This document shows positions 1-12,693 of a stretch of DNA of 64,000 bases, piece after piece. Source of the DNA: Polydactylus sextarius. Its lineage: Eukaryota > Chordata > Actinopteri > Polynemidae. The stretch's first letter is position 1. Every line of letters begins with the position of its first letter. A program made the translations under genes and the position numbers. The notes below the pieces were generated by a model. It was not told where the DNA came from, did not search any database, and saw only the letters and a program-made list of their open reading frames with translations. The stretch covers positions 16,286,772-16,350,771 of the forward strand of contig CM028914.1 of NCBI GenBank assembly GCA_016801845.1. Reading direction: 5' to 3'.

Positions 1-3000
1 ATCACAGAGAAATGTCTCACAGGAATTTTTAATAACAGAATGAAATAAAGCATCAGGCCGCAGAAGAATTAGACTGAAGTGATTGTAAATTGATGTAATT
101 AGATGTTTCAATTCAATGTGATTGTTGTTTTCTTCATGCTTGATCTTCATCATTTCACAGTGCCACAGTGACTTTGTACTTATCGGGTAAGAAACCACAT
201 CTTTGGACGTCTTCGCTGAAATTCTGGTTAATCGATTTTATTTCCAAATTATCAAATGTTGTGAGAGATTTCTGCAAACTGGGGACAAATGACTCTCAAC
301 AAACACAACAACAACAACAATAGCTTTTTCTTTAAATTAAAAAAATAATATTCCAGCAACATAAACATACTACTCAGCATGTGGCGTATAGGTAGTGTGA
401 TATATAGTGACAATATTTACAACTACCCACATACAAGAGACTTGCAAATGGATGGCCCTAGTATATGCTCTTATTAAATGTTTACAGTACCACACTACAT
501 GTCTGCTTCCTCTGCATTTTCTGCAGAGCAACTGGGCTCAGCATGCATGCTGAGGGAACTAGTTTGTCTGTGCCTCTATGTAGGTCAGCTTTCAGAGTTG
601 GCCATCAATTTCTACTGTCCTACTTAAAGAGACACCCCGTCTCCGTACACAAACACACACAAACATGAACACACACATTCAAAGCATTTGTATTACATAT
701 CAACGCGGTAACCTGGACTCGTAATGTCATAGGTTTTATTCATGCACTAATCACGGCCATTCATTTAAAAAAAAAAAAAAAAAAAACTTCACAAATACTT
801 TGTTGAACAACATCCCAAACTCTAAGTTCAACACTCGGTGTCTCACACAAACTGGGTTACTCTGGGATGTTGGCCACATGGCCTGCTGCACTGTGGTCAG
901 TGGTAATTGGCATCTCACTAAGAAAACGGAGTGTGTACTTGTGAAACCAATGCAACTCTCCCTGCACCTCTTTAGTATACTTTCGAAACACTGTGACTCA
1001 AGAAAGACCCTCATTACTGCTAAACAATATACCCATAAGTGTGAATTTCTTTCCTCCTATATGATCATAAAGGCTGCTCTAGCAACAACAGAATGGAAGC
1101 AATTATCCACGGAGAAGGTGACTAACTACCCCTTTACTCTCTAGCACCCCGACAGCTGGCTAAAAGCAGTAAGCCATAAAGAGCTGAAAAGAGCACTCGA
1201 TGATGAAGACAAAAACTGAGGAAAAAAAAACTGTAGGATATAATCGAGAATATTTTGAAATTCACACAGATATATAGGTAACAAAGACTTCATTAAAACA
1301 AGAACACAGTGGCAACAAATATGTTGCTACTGTGAAGTAACAGATTATAGCACAGAACTTGAACACTGAGGTGCCTCCTTAAAAGGTGTCGCTGCTTTTA
1401 TGGAGCAAACAAGAAAGAAACTAATCTGTATTATTAAATATATTTTCTAGAAATAAACCAAATGTACCAGCGCAACTATGCACAATATATGCCATTAAAC
1501 CTTAAGTCAAACAAATCACACCGACAAAGCTAGAAGACAAAGTATCGGCGGCAGCAACACTAACACACTAACACATATTCTTTGAGGACAGCTAGCAGCA
1601 GCTGAGGAGCCTGTGGAGCCACTAAATTAAAATCACAATGGGCCATATTCTGGCCATGCTCGGGCAATGACTAATGCAAAGTGGTAGGTCTTATGGACGT
1701 GAACTGTGTGGGTACTGCCAAGCACACCTGCTATTTTGGTTCTTTTACAGTATGCTACGTGCAGCACTGCAAAGTGCAAAAGTGCTGGGTGAGGTGGAAT
1801 ATAGTGTAGAGAAGAAGAGTGCCGTGATAAATAAATAGTGCACTCTCAAGTAACATCACCGGTCTGATCGCTCTGACGCAGACGTGTCAATCACCAGGGA
1901 AAGCGCGGCGACAATAGCTCGACGAACGCAAGAGATGATTCTTCAAGGAAAAACACATTGTTGTCTGGATGGTGCAGAGCAACACGACGTGAGCACACAG
2001 CACCATAAATCTGCCTCCAGATGGTGTGGGTTTTTATTTAATTTGTACAACGATGATAGAAATAATTAATGAAAATGTTGATGAAGCTATTTATGTGACT
2101 GCATCAGTCCAACTCTATTCTAATCTAAATTCTATACCGTGGCTCAGATTGTAAATGGTCACGTCGTGACATGAAATGTGACACAACAGCTTTTGCATTT
2201 AAAGAACAAAACGTGAAACACTGCAGAGGACTGAGCTGCTGTAATCCAAACGTGTAGAGATGTGTGGTTATTTTTTGTTGTTTTTTTTTTTTTCTAGTCG
2301 CCTAGTGTCATTGCACGTGACTTAATCACAGTAAACACAGTGGACAGCTGTGTGTAATGGCACTGCTCTCTGGCACGCCACTTCTCAAATCAGAGGCTGC
2401 AGATTTATCAGCGTATCTGTCCTGCTGCCCTCAGATGATTTCTGCTGCAGCGAACTAATGACCTGCTTTAACCACATTAAACATTACTTTTTCACGCCGA
2501 TTTAAACGCATCTGCTGGTTGAAGGGTGTTTAATTATAGAGTTTATTTACATTTTAAGCATTATTCCATTATAGCTCCTGGCGTTTGATCCCAAGCGTGT
2601 GTTTTTTTTTTTTTTTTCTCGCTGATGAAGTCACTGGATTGACCTCAAAGTGACACGATCAGACCAGACACGGCCAGATGCACGCCGGGTTGCGCGATGT
2701 CTATTCTCAGTGCAAAGTCAAAGACCCAATTTCCACCAAAATACAGACAATTCGCTTTGCCCTGCCTCATCTGAATGACGCCCCCTCCTTCCTCTCCTCC
2801 TCCTCCTCATGCGTTTCTGATTCTCCTCCTACTCGCACCTGCAAATTTCAATTTCAAACTGTTGCTGTGCTAAAGGAAAATGGGACCAAATGTGTTAAAC
2901 ATGATTGAACATTGAATAAATAAAAGCCTGAACTTATGTAATGCACCTGAGAAGAAAATACAGCAACTCAGTAAATACTAACTAATAATAAGTACAGCTG

Positions 3001-6000
3001 TTAATAAATGCAGTGAAAACAATGTAAAGATAATGAGTTCAATATTTTATATGTGGATGTATCTGTGTATCATTAGCTCATGTGTGAGAGGAGCTGCATT
3101 AATGATTAATTACATAATGCTCCAGTTCATATTCTAGCTCATCCTCCTTTTTACTCGTAGTGCACTTCCACCATCACTGTCTATTCACTTTTCATTAGTG
3201 ACTAAACCAGAAATATCAGACACACATGTTTTTTTTTTTACACCTGTGAAAACATGTTCATGCATTCCATGTAGCCTAAAAATGTCAAGTAATGGTACCT
3301 GCGATCCATATTCTGCAGCGGTGAGTGGGATGCACATGTTGCTAACGCCGAGCTCAACGCTGACACTTTACCAGGACAAATACAGTAGCTATTTTTTGCC
3401 ACTCTGTGGCAATTAGGTCATGAGAATGCTTGGGCTGGTTCCCGATTAAGCTCAGTCCATTTGTGCTCTTTTCTTGGCGCTGGGTGTGTGGATGATGATT
3501 GGGATGGCTCCACCCAGATCTGCTGTTTCCATGCAGCAACATTATCCCAAACAGACCACAGTGGCAGCATCATGGTGCGACACCAATTAATGAGCAGCAG
3601 AGGTCGAGAAAAAAAAAAAAAAAAAAAAAGAGGCAAAACGGGTAATTGAAGCAACAGAACAGGGTGTAATAAGGCTGAAAATAGTTTGTACCCAGTGTGA
3701 ATCATGAGGTCTAAGTTACCAGAAACCACGTTGACCCATAGAGGCATCCAACCTGGAGGCTATAGGCTCAGAAATGATTTAAAGAATAAAAAAAATCTAT
3801 TCTGAACCTAACATAATCGATGAAGAGACCTCTATTCATGATAAGGTGATGGAAAAATTAATGTTCTATCTTGGAGTAATCCAATTTTGGTGGCTAATAT
3901 CCATAACACAAATACACATTCCCACACACACACACACTGAAAAACAGAGGCAATAACCAAGAGAGGTCAAAACAGACATAACCACTGAGAGTGACAGAGC
4001 TCCTCTTCTTTAGCCAGTGTTATCCCACCATCTCTTCATGGCGCCACCGCACTCGCCCGAAGACATATTGTATTTGTGTGGGCTACTACAGACTACTACA
4101 CATCTCATATGCGGAAATATACACAGTGTAAAGCAGCTACAGATGCAGAGGCCAGAGACAAATACAAGCAAGGTTAGGTAAACACTGCTGAGAGTAAGCC
4201 AGTGCTGCACTGAGACAAGAGGCTGGAATATGACTGAAATTGTGCAAAACTAACCTGCACATAATTGCTCACACTGATAGAATTTCTTTAGTACAAATGG
4301 AGAATGGGTGTAATGAGATCCAAAGGTCTGAACCACAAGGGGATTCTTCATTCAAGAATGTCAGACTCTTTTGTGCCGAGCAATAGGCTGAGCTTAATAG
4401 ATGTCTCAATTTCTATCACATATAGTAACAACCAATGTGGAGGAGGAGGGGGCAGAAGTCTTTCCAAAAAAAGGCTTTTGAGCCGCTGTGATGAATTTCT
4501 TTTGAGGTGTGGAGCAACGTGGGACTTGAAATAAATGAAACAGATATGCACCTTTTGTGTTTTCTGACCTATTGATATAGATATCAATTTCATTAAAGTT
4601 AATTAGCATTTCTCATCCCCCTCCCCACCAGTGAAAGTGGTGAATCACGGGGCAGAAAGTGAATAATGTGTAGCAGGTGAATACAGAGAGATGGGAAAGC
4701 AGATCTCTCAAAAGTTTGTACAAGGGTGGGGGGGTAGTTTTTGGTGCCAACAGTCCCCCACCCCCCGCAGACCAGCAGCCTCAACAGGAGAATTCAATCA
4801 GAGACTAAAAGCATTTAATCAAAATAATCTTCTGCAAACAACAAGGCTTTAAAGAACTAAATTACGTGCGAGGAGGTCGCAAAGTTAAATTGATTTAAGT
4901 GAATTAGGCCTCTCACTGCCTGTATGGCCAGATTGTTATTAATATTTAAGCATGGGTATATTTAAAGGCGTGACACAGTAGCAGTTCATCTGAAATGAAG
5001 AACACTGATGATGCCACTTTGCAGAGGCCCATTACCATTTAGTAGAGATTGCTTTCATTGAGTGAGCCAAATGCTTAGAGGCGGAACTGCCACTTGTGTT
5101 TACTTTACAGATGCTGTTATGGTGTTACAGCGAGGAAGAGCACTGTTCTCGCAGAAAGCCTTTCTCCACATGTACACACTCACGAACGCACAAACGGGTG
5201 CTTAAATCATGACACTGTGGACTCATCAAGCAATGCACGATGATGTCAGTCTGATACTATTGACCCTTGTAATCAAGACAGGCTTCGCTGATTTCACCAA
5301 CACCCCTCTTTCATCAAACGTCTCACTCACTCTCTCACTCACTCTCACACGCACACACACCAGCACAATATTAGAGCTGCTGGGTGCTCAAAGTATAGCA
5401 GCATAGTTCAATTGCAGACCGAATCTGTTCACAACACCCAGGCTTTGCTTAATTGCTTACTTGCACTATAATTGGGGATATAATCAAAGGATAAACTGAA
5501 CACAGCGCAGCGTCTTCGTAAATTCAGAGTATCCTTTCATCAATGCCTTTGGGCAGTGATTAGTATAGATGAGAAAGCTCTACGGACGGCTATAACTGCC
5601 ACCTATTTATGTCTTTGTTTAAGTTATTCATCTCATTGATTTATGTTTGTCTTTTATGTTCCGAAGCAACACCTGAGGAAGGGTAAGGAAAGGTCATCAG
5701 CTCATACTAGCATAGATGCAAAAGGGCTGACCGTAAAAAATCATGGCAAATTGAGAGTCTCTCAAGGCTGCTGGAGGTCTTCTATATGTTAAAGGGACTA
5801 TCTGCGACTGAAGAGGTCTGCTCAGGCCTCAAATAAGGTTTACCACCCAGACTCCAGCTCCTACTCTCCTTAAATACATGAGTTTGGTTTCTGTTCTGTG
5901 AGCAGCCACTGATTTCATCACTTCATCAAGTTAATATACAAATATCTGGAACACATTTACATAAGGTGAAGAGAGACTATTTACAGGAAATAATATATAA

Positions 6001-6330
6001 CCACGTGGAAATGGTGCAGACCTTGAGCACTGTAATTTAGTGCCATTAGAAGAAAAACACACAGTGTAACTGTCTTAGAAATGATCCTAACATGCAGATA
6101 CTGACTGCATTATTTCAGCATACAGTAGATCTGACAAACCTGTTTTTATTCAAGTTCGCTCACGTACCCGTCTGCCTTTTGATCATGAAAAATATTAGCT
6201 ATTAAGAACATTATGCAACCACCCTGTTATTTTCTGCGTAAGCCCATACACCAACAGCATCAGAGAGCATGTCACCGCAGGTTAATGATTTCTTCACATC
6301 TGACTATGCCAGTGTCCTGACATGAAGAGT
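1..6330. other. Intronic sequence, no gene seen
   Basis: Unique AT-leaning sequence without a supportable gene. It holds A/T runs at 767-786, about 2280-2293, 2602-2617 and 3609-3629, a pyrimidine-rich patch near 2780-2835, a short CA run near 3925, a CT/CA-rich patch near 5328-5362, and C- and G-runs near 4728-4765. A homeodomain-like cluster of TAAT cores (3098-3120) is described separately. Open frames are short and lack domain similarity that I can recognise. Confidence 0.6.
3096..3122. promoter_or_regulatory. Cluster of TAAT homeodomain-type cores
   Basis: The segment contains ATTAATGATTAATTAC followed by ATAATG, giving several overlapping TAAT/ATTA cores within about 25 bp. Such clusters bind homeodomain and POU factors in developmental enhancers. 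In AT-rich intron the motif can also arise by chance, so this is a weak call. Confidence 0.25.
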
Positions 6331-6335
6331 TTCAC

Positions 6336-6416
6336 GTTTGCTCCTCAGCTTGGCAGTTATCAATACACAGTAAAATGCCAAGAGTGCACTGATAACTGCC
6401 AAGCTGAGGAGTAAAT
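6336..6416. repeat. Perfect 22-bp inverted repeat with 27-nt loop (hairpin)
   Basis: The left arm at 6341-6362 (CTCCTCAGCTTGGCAG...) and right arm at 6390-6411 (...CTGCCAAGCTGAGGAG) are exact reverse complements over 22 bp. The stem extends outward by five more pairs (6336-6340 with 6412-6416) if two G-U wobbles are allowed. The spacer is 6363-6389. In RNA either strand would fold into a roughly 80-nt hairpin, the size of a microRNA precursor. A degraded third copy of the left arm (GCTCCTCACGTTGGCA) follows near 6437-6452. It could be an intronic small-RNA precursor, a short palindromic element, or a local inverted duplication. I do not recognise either arm as a known microRNA. Confidence 0.9.
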
Positions 6417-7025
6417 CAATACACTTTTGCACCTGCTCCTCACGTTGGCACATCCTGGCGACTGCGGCAGATTGTAAATCCTTAGAATAATGTGATGGGT
6501 TAACATTTACCTCTCATAGCCATTACTTCTCAAGTCGAGCAAACAACCCTAAATACCTCATTACCTCTATAATGTTAAGTTGTCGGAACAATAAAACCTT
6601 TGCAGACCAAATGACTGATAACACAACAGCATGATACAAATGTCAAAGACCGTTTCCCACCACAGATGTGGACAATGACTATCAAAAACGATTCTGAAGG
6701 TCAACCACAGTTATGTGAAGATTCTATAAGAAATAGGCAGAAAACAGGTGGCTTAGGTTAGGTAAACTCCAGTCAGGACCATGTTGCTCTCTGTAGTTAG
6801 GTGTCAGTGAACAACCTGAGTTGTGGCCAAAAAAGTCACATGACACTGACTGTGACTGACCAGCATCATGTTGACAGATGAGGTAACTACACAGAATTAC
6901 ACTGGTGTAGACACGGACCTTGTGTTTTTGAGAGAGGATCTGGTGAAAGAGTAAATTGACAAAATTTTCATCAACTTGTCCTTTCTTCTGGTGACCACCC
7001 AAAGTGCTTTAAACTATAGTTGACA

Positions 7026-7212
7026 TCCACCCATTCACACAGCTTCTTACCCATTCACACTGTGAGCTTTGTGTTATTCACATCCACACACAGACAGAAC
7101 ACATATCGCAGGCAACTTTAGAGTTCAGTATCTTGCCCAAGGACACATATGGACTGGAAGAGACAGAAATCAAACCACCAACCTTCCTCGCTCTACCTCC
7201 ACTACCACAGCC
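7026..7212 (-). mobile_element. tRNA-derived SINE, decayed
   Basis: Read on the minus strand, a tRNA-like head (GTGGCTGTGGTAGTGGAGG, then TAGAGCG) is followed by a B-box-like GGTTTGATTTC (plus 7166-7176). Next comes the body containing GTGTCCTTGGGCAAGATACT (plus 7130-7149), and then several CACATTCACAC-type units at the far end. This order matches a tRNA-headed SINE widespread in teleost genomes, whose consensus has GGCTCAGGAGGTAGAGCGG, GGTTCGATTCC and TGTCCTTGGGCAAGACACTT. The A box carries an insertion and the B box has lost its central C, so it is probably transcriptionally dead. Ends are approximate; no target-site duplication was confirmed. Confidence 0.8.
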
Positions 7213-9540
7213 ACCTCAAAGTATTTCCATAGACAGCACAATTAGAACTTAGAAGCTCTGCAATATCAACATAGCTAATTTTTCTGGATAAAATCATCTT
7301 TGTCAACCATCACACACTAGTGTTGCACATGCACTGTTGGTGTTGTGGGGAATCGGTTAAAAGGCATCAAGGAAAGAGCAAACACAAACATCACATCCTT
7401 TAAATTTTCCTGCAAAATTTGTCTCGAGTCCAACTGAGAAATTTGGTGAAGGTCACATTCAAATCTATTCCATAACATTAGTAATTAATACACGTAAACT
7501 GCTTCACATCCGTACTATAGCACCTTTAAGTCACACTCTGGCTACACTTATGGAACAGAAAAGACTTTGCATCTCTGTTTGGTTTCCCTCTTCCCCTCTC
7601 TGAATTTTCCTTTTAACTCAGCCTCTTTGCAGAAGGGGAGCTCATTTCAATCTCAAAGCTGACATCTGTGGAGGCAATGCAAGCTCTAAATGAGTGGATT
7701 TAATCCTGTGCAACAAGGCTAGAGCACAGGAAGTATTCACGCGAGAAGCTGGGAGAAAGCGAGCGAGCTGAAAAAGAAAGAGGGAGGAGGAGGGGGGAAA
7801 AATGAAAAAGGTGACAAAAAAGAGAGAGAAAGGATTTTGTGACCCCCGCTCGTATCTTTCTATCTGCAGCAGCGCCACTGTTGGCTCATCCAGGAGAGAG
7901 GAGGACAGAAGAAGGAAGGGATAGAAGGGAGCTGCTTTAACAGATGTTTATTCATGCAGTGAAGCAGCTGAGGTATTGGAGAGAGCTTCAAAGCAGAGGA
8001 TGGCTCCACGTCCTGCATGGCCTTCTCCTCTGGCTAGGCTTTCTGTATTTGGCCTTTGAGTAAGGGGCTGATCAATCCCCCAGCAGGCTGCCAGGCTCTG
8101 GACCCCCCATTACCAAGAGGCTGCTCTTTGAACAAATCCTGCCAGGGGTCACTCTCCCCACGCTTCATCATCTTAAAGGTCAGACACAACAAATGGCATG
8201 GAAGACAGTTCTGTCCCTGGCAGTAAACCCACAGCTGACCACTAAGAGAGTCTACAGACAGGACAGCTTGCAAACTGGGTTGCTATTGTCAGAGCTGACT
8301 GGGCAAATGGTTCATTGCAATCCAAAAGTTGCGTACATTTGAGACAAATTTACTAAATTTGGAATTAGAACATGCAATTTGGAGCATGATTCCATCAACT
8401 GCTTTGGTGTAAACATTTCCAAGAAGGCGTAAAAATATCACAATAAAAGATGGAATAAAAGCAGGAAGAAAAAACAACAACAAAACATGACAAAGTCAAC
8501 AAAGTCACTTATGCTATCAGCTACTATCTGTCACAGCAGCACTGTATATATGTCAACAGAAACAACATATGCTTTTTGTTTGTGTTGTGATTTTAATAAG
8601 TCATTCAGACAATATTTAAGAGACTAAAAGTAACAAAAGTAATTTCCTTTTACCAATTCACAGTAGGGGAGGTAAGGGATTACATGCCCTGAACAGTTGA
8701 ATACAACAGTAAAAAGAGGACATCAGGCAACAGGGAGGCCTCTTTGAAAAAAAATGTGAAAAACACCCCCTTACAAAACAGGGGAAATTGCAAATAAATG
8801 CCTGTCTCCTTTAATAATAGCCTGTCCTCTCTGCAGTTGAGCTAAATCAACCTCCATTTGAACATTTATGATACATAATTAAAGGAGGGTCAGTCACTGG
8901 CTTGGAACTCGAGTGCTTCATAGTTTCTTATTGGTGCTTTCCACCAAAAAGAAAAAAAAAGAAAAAAGAAAAAGAAAAAATGAAATATTGCATAAATTAA
9001 TTGGTTTTGTCAACACGTATGCACATGCACGTTCACATGCCACTTGGAAAGAAAATTGAGTGGGATTCAAATGAGAAGTGGCAGATGCAAATCTCATAAT
9101 GTCATCATTTATGGAAAAAATCAAAAAATGACAAACAAACAAAGAACAGCAACAAAAACAGTTCAATCACCTTTTTGTTACGTTTGCTCTTTATCAGATG
9201 AAATCAAAGTCGGAAAATTTGGGCCTTTTAAAAATAATTCCTGGTATTTTCATTTGGATTTTTTGTGCTAATTCAACACTGGGGCAGCGGAAAAAAAAAG
9301 AGACCTATTAAAATGCAATTAATGAGATTGAACACCAGTACCGTCCAGAATGGACACAGTGCATAGGCAGAGGATGAATTACTGGACATTAAGGGGATAG
9401 TTTCAACATTTACCTCCACGTAGCCACACACATCACGCACTAATAAAATACTTCTAGGGGGAATATGTAAAGAGAGCTGCAGAGAAATAGGAGCAATTAC
9501 TACTGTAGACTCTTCATCTGGACTTGCAGCTGCACCTTTT
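7213..9540. other. Intronic sequence with purine tract and enhancer-like stretches
   Basis: No gene is supported. A purine-rich tract occupies about 7742-7830, and an A/G run (GAAAAAAAAAG type) lies at 8946-8980. The stretches 7860-8280 and 8800-9100 are unique, less repetitive and richer in mixed motifs than their surroundings. The latter holds a perfect octamer, listed separately. Confidence 0.55.
9085..9092 (+). promoter_or_regulatory. Octamer motif ATGCAAAT
   Basis: An exact ATGCAAAT, the canonical binding site of POU/Oct factors, lies in a unique stretch (8800-9100) that also contains ATAATTAAAGG and CTTTAATAATAG. Octamers occur by chance roughly once per 30 kb on either strand, so relevance depends on whether the surrounding block is conserved. 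Confidence 0.3.
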
Positions 9541-9590
9541 CAGGTGGCAGTTTGCATGAAATGACAGCTTTTCAATTTGATGAAATGAGC

Positions 9591-9636
9591 GTGCGCACCT
9601 GATCTCTGCCACTTAACGCAGAGATCAGGTGTGCAC
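9591..9636. repeat. 19-bp inverted repeat with 8-nt loop carrying mirrored CACCTG/CAGGTG E-boxes
   Basis: The left arm 9591-9609 (GTGCGCACCTGATCTCTGC) and right arm 9618-9636 (GCAGAGATCAGGTGTGCAC) are reverse complements with one C/T difference, which becomes a G-U pair in RNA from one strand. The loop is 9610-9617. Each arm contains a CACCTG/CAGGTG E-box (9596-9601 and 9626-9631), the core recognised by Snail and ZEB repressors and some bHLH factors. It could act as a regulatory palindrome or form an RNA hairpin. Confidence 0.88.
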
Positions 9637-12600
9637 ATTTAAATACTTAAGCCGTGAAGTTGCTCCCTTGAAATTCAAGATGCATCAAATGGGCCTTTGA
9701 CGTGATAAACCCCCCACCCCCCAAAAAACAACTGATCTGCTTAACTGTATATAAGCACACTGATATTCCTTCATATTTTGCAGCAAGATACAGATACAAC
9801 ATTAACGTACATTATCATTTTTGGTATATTTACATCTTACAGATACATTGGTATAATTGGTATAGGAGTAAATTAAGATTCCAGGAGTCTTTGCTTTAAG
9901 AGTATTTAAGTTTATAAAAAAGTGACTTTTGGTCAATGGACTTGCTTTACTCTCAAATATTGAAAGTGGCATGGGCCCAGAAAAAAAAAAAAATCCCACA
10001 TCCCTTTGGCTCTGAACAGAAGCTCATCTCAAGGAATTACTGAACTAACTTATATGTGTCACTGCAGCAATTGTTGAACTGCACTAAATTTGGTCTGGTC
10101 GCCAAAAACACCACACATTTACACAAATCATAAAAAGTGTAATTTTGTCTTAACAGTCAGAGAAATGTCAGTCAAGTCTCGATGCTCATAATTAAAAATC
10201 TTGAAAACTGAACCACAAAAAAAAAACAAAAAAACAAAACATCTGTCTTCCATGCAATAGGGAACCTTAAAGGTCCTATACACTCAACACAGATGTTTTC
10301 AGTTTATTCCAGCTGATTAGACATCATCAGGTGAGACTGGAGATATGTGGAGTCACGCTGTGAATTAAGTGAGGTCACAAACTACTTGCGCTAATTAGAA
10401 ACATAAACGTGTACGTTGCAGTAACAGGTGCAATAAAAAAAAAAGCTAGCGGGGTGGTTAGAGAAACGTCAATCAATCACGGTCTGGTCTAGAGGTCTAA
10501 TCAAGCAAAAAAATAACTCAAAATGCCAGAGCGCAGGTGGACTTTGAGTGTTTTTCCACCAGTGGTTTAACTTGTCATGGCAAGGAAAGCACAGGTGTAA
10601 AAAAAAAAAAAAAAAAAAAAGAAAGAAAAAAGAAAATAACTGCATACATCAGCCACTATGGTGTGCCTCACTGGAAGGCCAAATAAACCAACAGGTGGTT
10701 TGGTACAAATGGACAGAAAGAAAAGTATTTTTCAACTTAGAGACCATTGAATGGTGAAAAGTATTTGCTAGAAACACAACTGCTGTATTCGTCAATCAGG
10801 AAAAAAAAGGGTTTGTAGACATTTGGTGCCATTTCAAAGCAGGATTTCTATTTGTCTGTTGACATGTCACATAGATTTTTATTCCATATTTCATTCTTCA
10901 ACTTCAAAAGTGTAGCTTCATTTTATTTTATTTTAATATTTTTATTATTGTTTTATTATTTTTTTTTTTGTGTCTTTCCGTGATCCGTAACAAATTGTGT
11001 AGTCAATTGCAAAACAGATTTCAACCCTCGCAGCAATGCTTTCAATGTTTTGTCAACATGGAAAACCTGTTCTGCCTGTAGGTTACACGCAACCCAAGAC
11101 TATAAGGGAATCAGGCATGGGGAGATGCTGAAGTACCACTGTTACTGATGCAAGAAAAAAAAAGAAGGTGCAAAACTGATGAAAATATTGCCACTTCATG
11201 CACCATGTGACATCATAAAAATACATGCAGTGTAAAATACCATAAAATCCTCTGTTTTATCAGCTGCCAAGGATGAAAATCTATTGGCAGCGTGCTGCGT
11301 GAGCTTTGACAAGTTTGGCCATCTAGAAGAGATGTGTGGTGATTATCTGGATAGGGCTACTCTGTCTGTCTAGCTGCTCCAATAAAGCCATGATGCCAGA
11401 ATATTCGCCTCTGGCTCCCAGGTCTGAAATTGCCTCTAAAACTGACTTTTGTAACTGCTGCTGCACAGTAGTGACATTAGACAACTTCAAGCGCACAGTC
11501 CATAAATTATTCAAACCATCCCCTTTTTAAAAGAAGCTGCCCGGGTTTCTCGCGTTTTCGAGTAAGATGGAAACTACAATAATCTTGGTTGTGGATGGCG
11601 GTGGCATGTGTTTGCGTTTCGTAGTGTCTGTGGGAGTGTGTGCCTGTGAAACTGGCATGCACACAAGTGAACGAGACATCTCGAGATATGTAATATGACA
11701 TAATGTCTCCCCTGCTCGAACCCCCAGCTGCTCGCCCACATGCCACAGATCCTGCACCATGTCTAAACAGATGCTCTATCAATAATGCTTGCTCCAGTGC
11801 CACACACCTCCCTGGTGGCCAAATTGGGAAGAGGAGAGTGGATGAGAGAGACAGAGAGAGGGAATGAGTGAATGAGTCAGTGTTTTGGAGGGAGGACAAG
11901 AGGGAAGGAGGACGGGCAAGAGCCCAAAAGCTAGAGTGACTACTGGGAGATGGATTGACCACGCCAGAAGAAGCCAAAGGACCAGTGAACCTGCGGATGA
12001 AGTGTTCTCCTTGTCCCATCTGCTCCAGAGAAGGACAGGAGAAAGAAAACTCCCCATATTCTGGCTTCTCTTGTCGTCGACTACTGTTATGCCGAACACA
12101 AATTCTAACAACACGTGGATAAAAAAAGAAAAATGCAGGTAAAAATATCTTGTGTTTTACCCTATAGATCATCACAAGTCAAACCTGCAGATGTATCAAA
12201 TGATTTGCATTCAGATACAGATTCAGTCCTTTCAAACTAACCTTATAGTAGAAATTGACTCCGACATGAAGTGCAGGCTACTTGTTCCGCGAGTTAACAT
12301 TATTCTGAGTCTGAGAAGTTAAGGCAGCATGTGGTGGTCAGCAGTCTAGAGCAGAAAAACAAGCAGTTCTTTTTTTTTTGTTGCTTTGATGTTTTCTTTG
12401 ATAATATTCCATTCCCTTTTTATATAGAGAGAGAGAGAAAAAAAGGAGAATGGAGCTTTGAAAAACTCCAATCAACTTTTTATCAATAAACTGATTAATT
12501 TTTCACTTGGTAGCGGAACTATTCATGTTCATGAAATTAAACTGTATTGATTGAAAAAATAACAAGGAAGCAAAAGAAATCTAATTGTTTGGGCATGGGG

Positions 12601-12647
12601 ATAACTCACCACCAACTATTAAGTATGAATGGTAAACAAACAAAATT

Positions 12648-12651
<4 letters not shown>

Positions 12652-12692
<41 letters not shown>
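12652..12692. repeat. (TA)n microsatellite, about 41 bp
   Basis: Uninterrupted AT/TA dinucleotides. Such tracts are prone to length polymorphism and to cruciform extrusion. Confidence 0.97.

Positions 12693-12693
<1 letters not shown>

Noticed and set aside
3380..3640. Possible retroelement ending in the A run at 3609-3629
   Set aside because: No SINE boxes, reverse-transcriptase motif or target-site duplication could be identified beside the A run.
11507..12175. 222-codon minus-strand open frame
   Set aside because: Much of it is Ser/Leu/His-rich translation of CT- and CA-rich DNA. There is no domain or family resemblance and no splice-framed structure; length alone is compatible with chance in low-complexity sequence.
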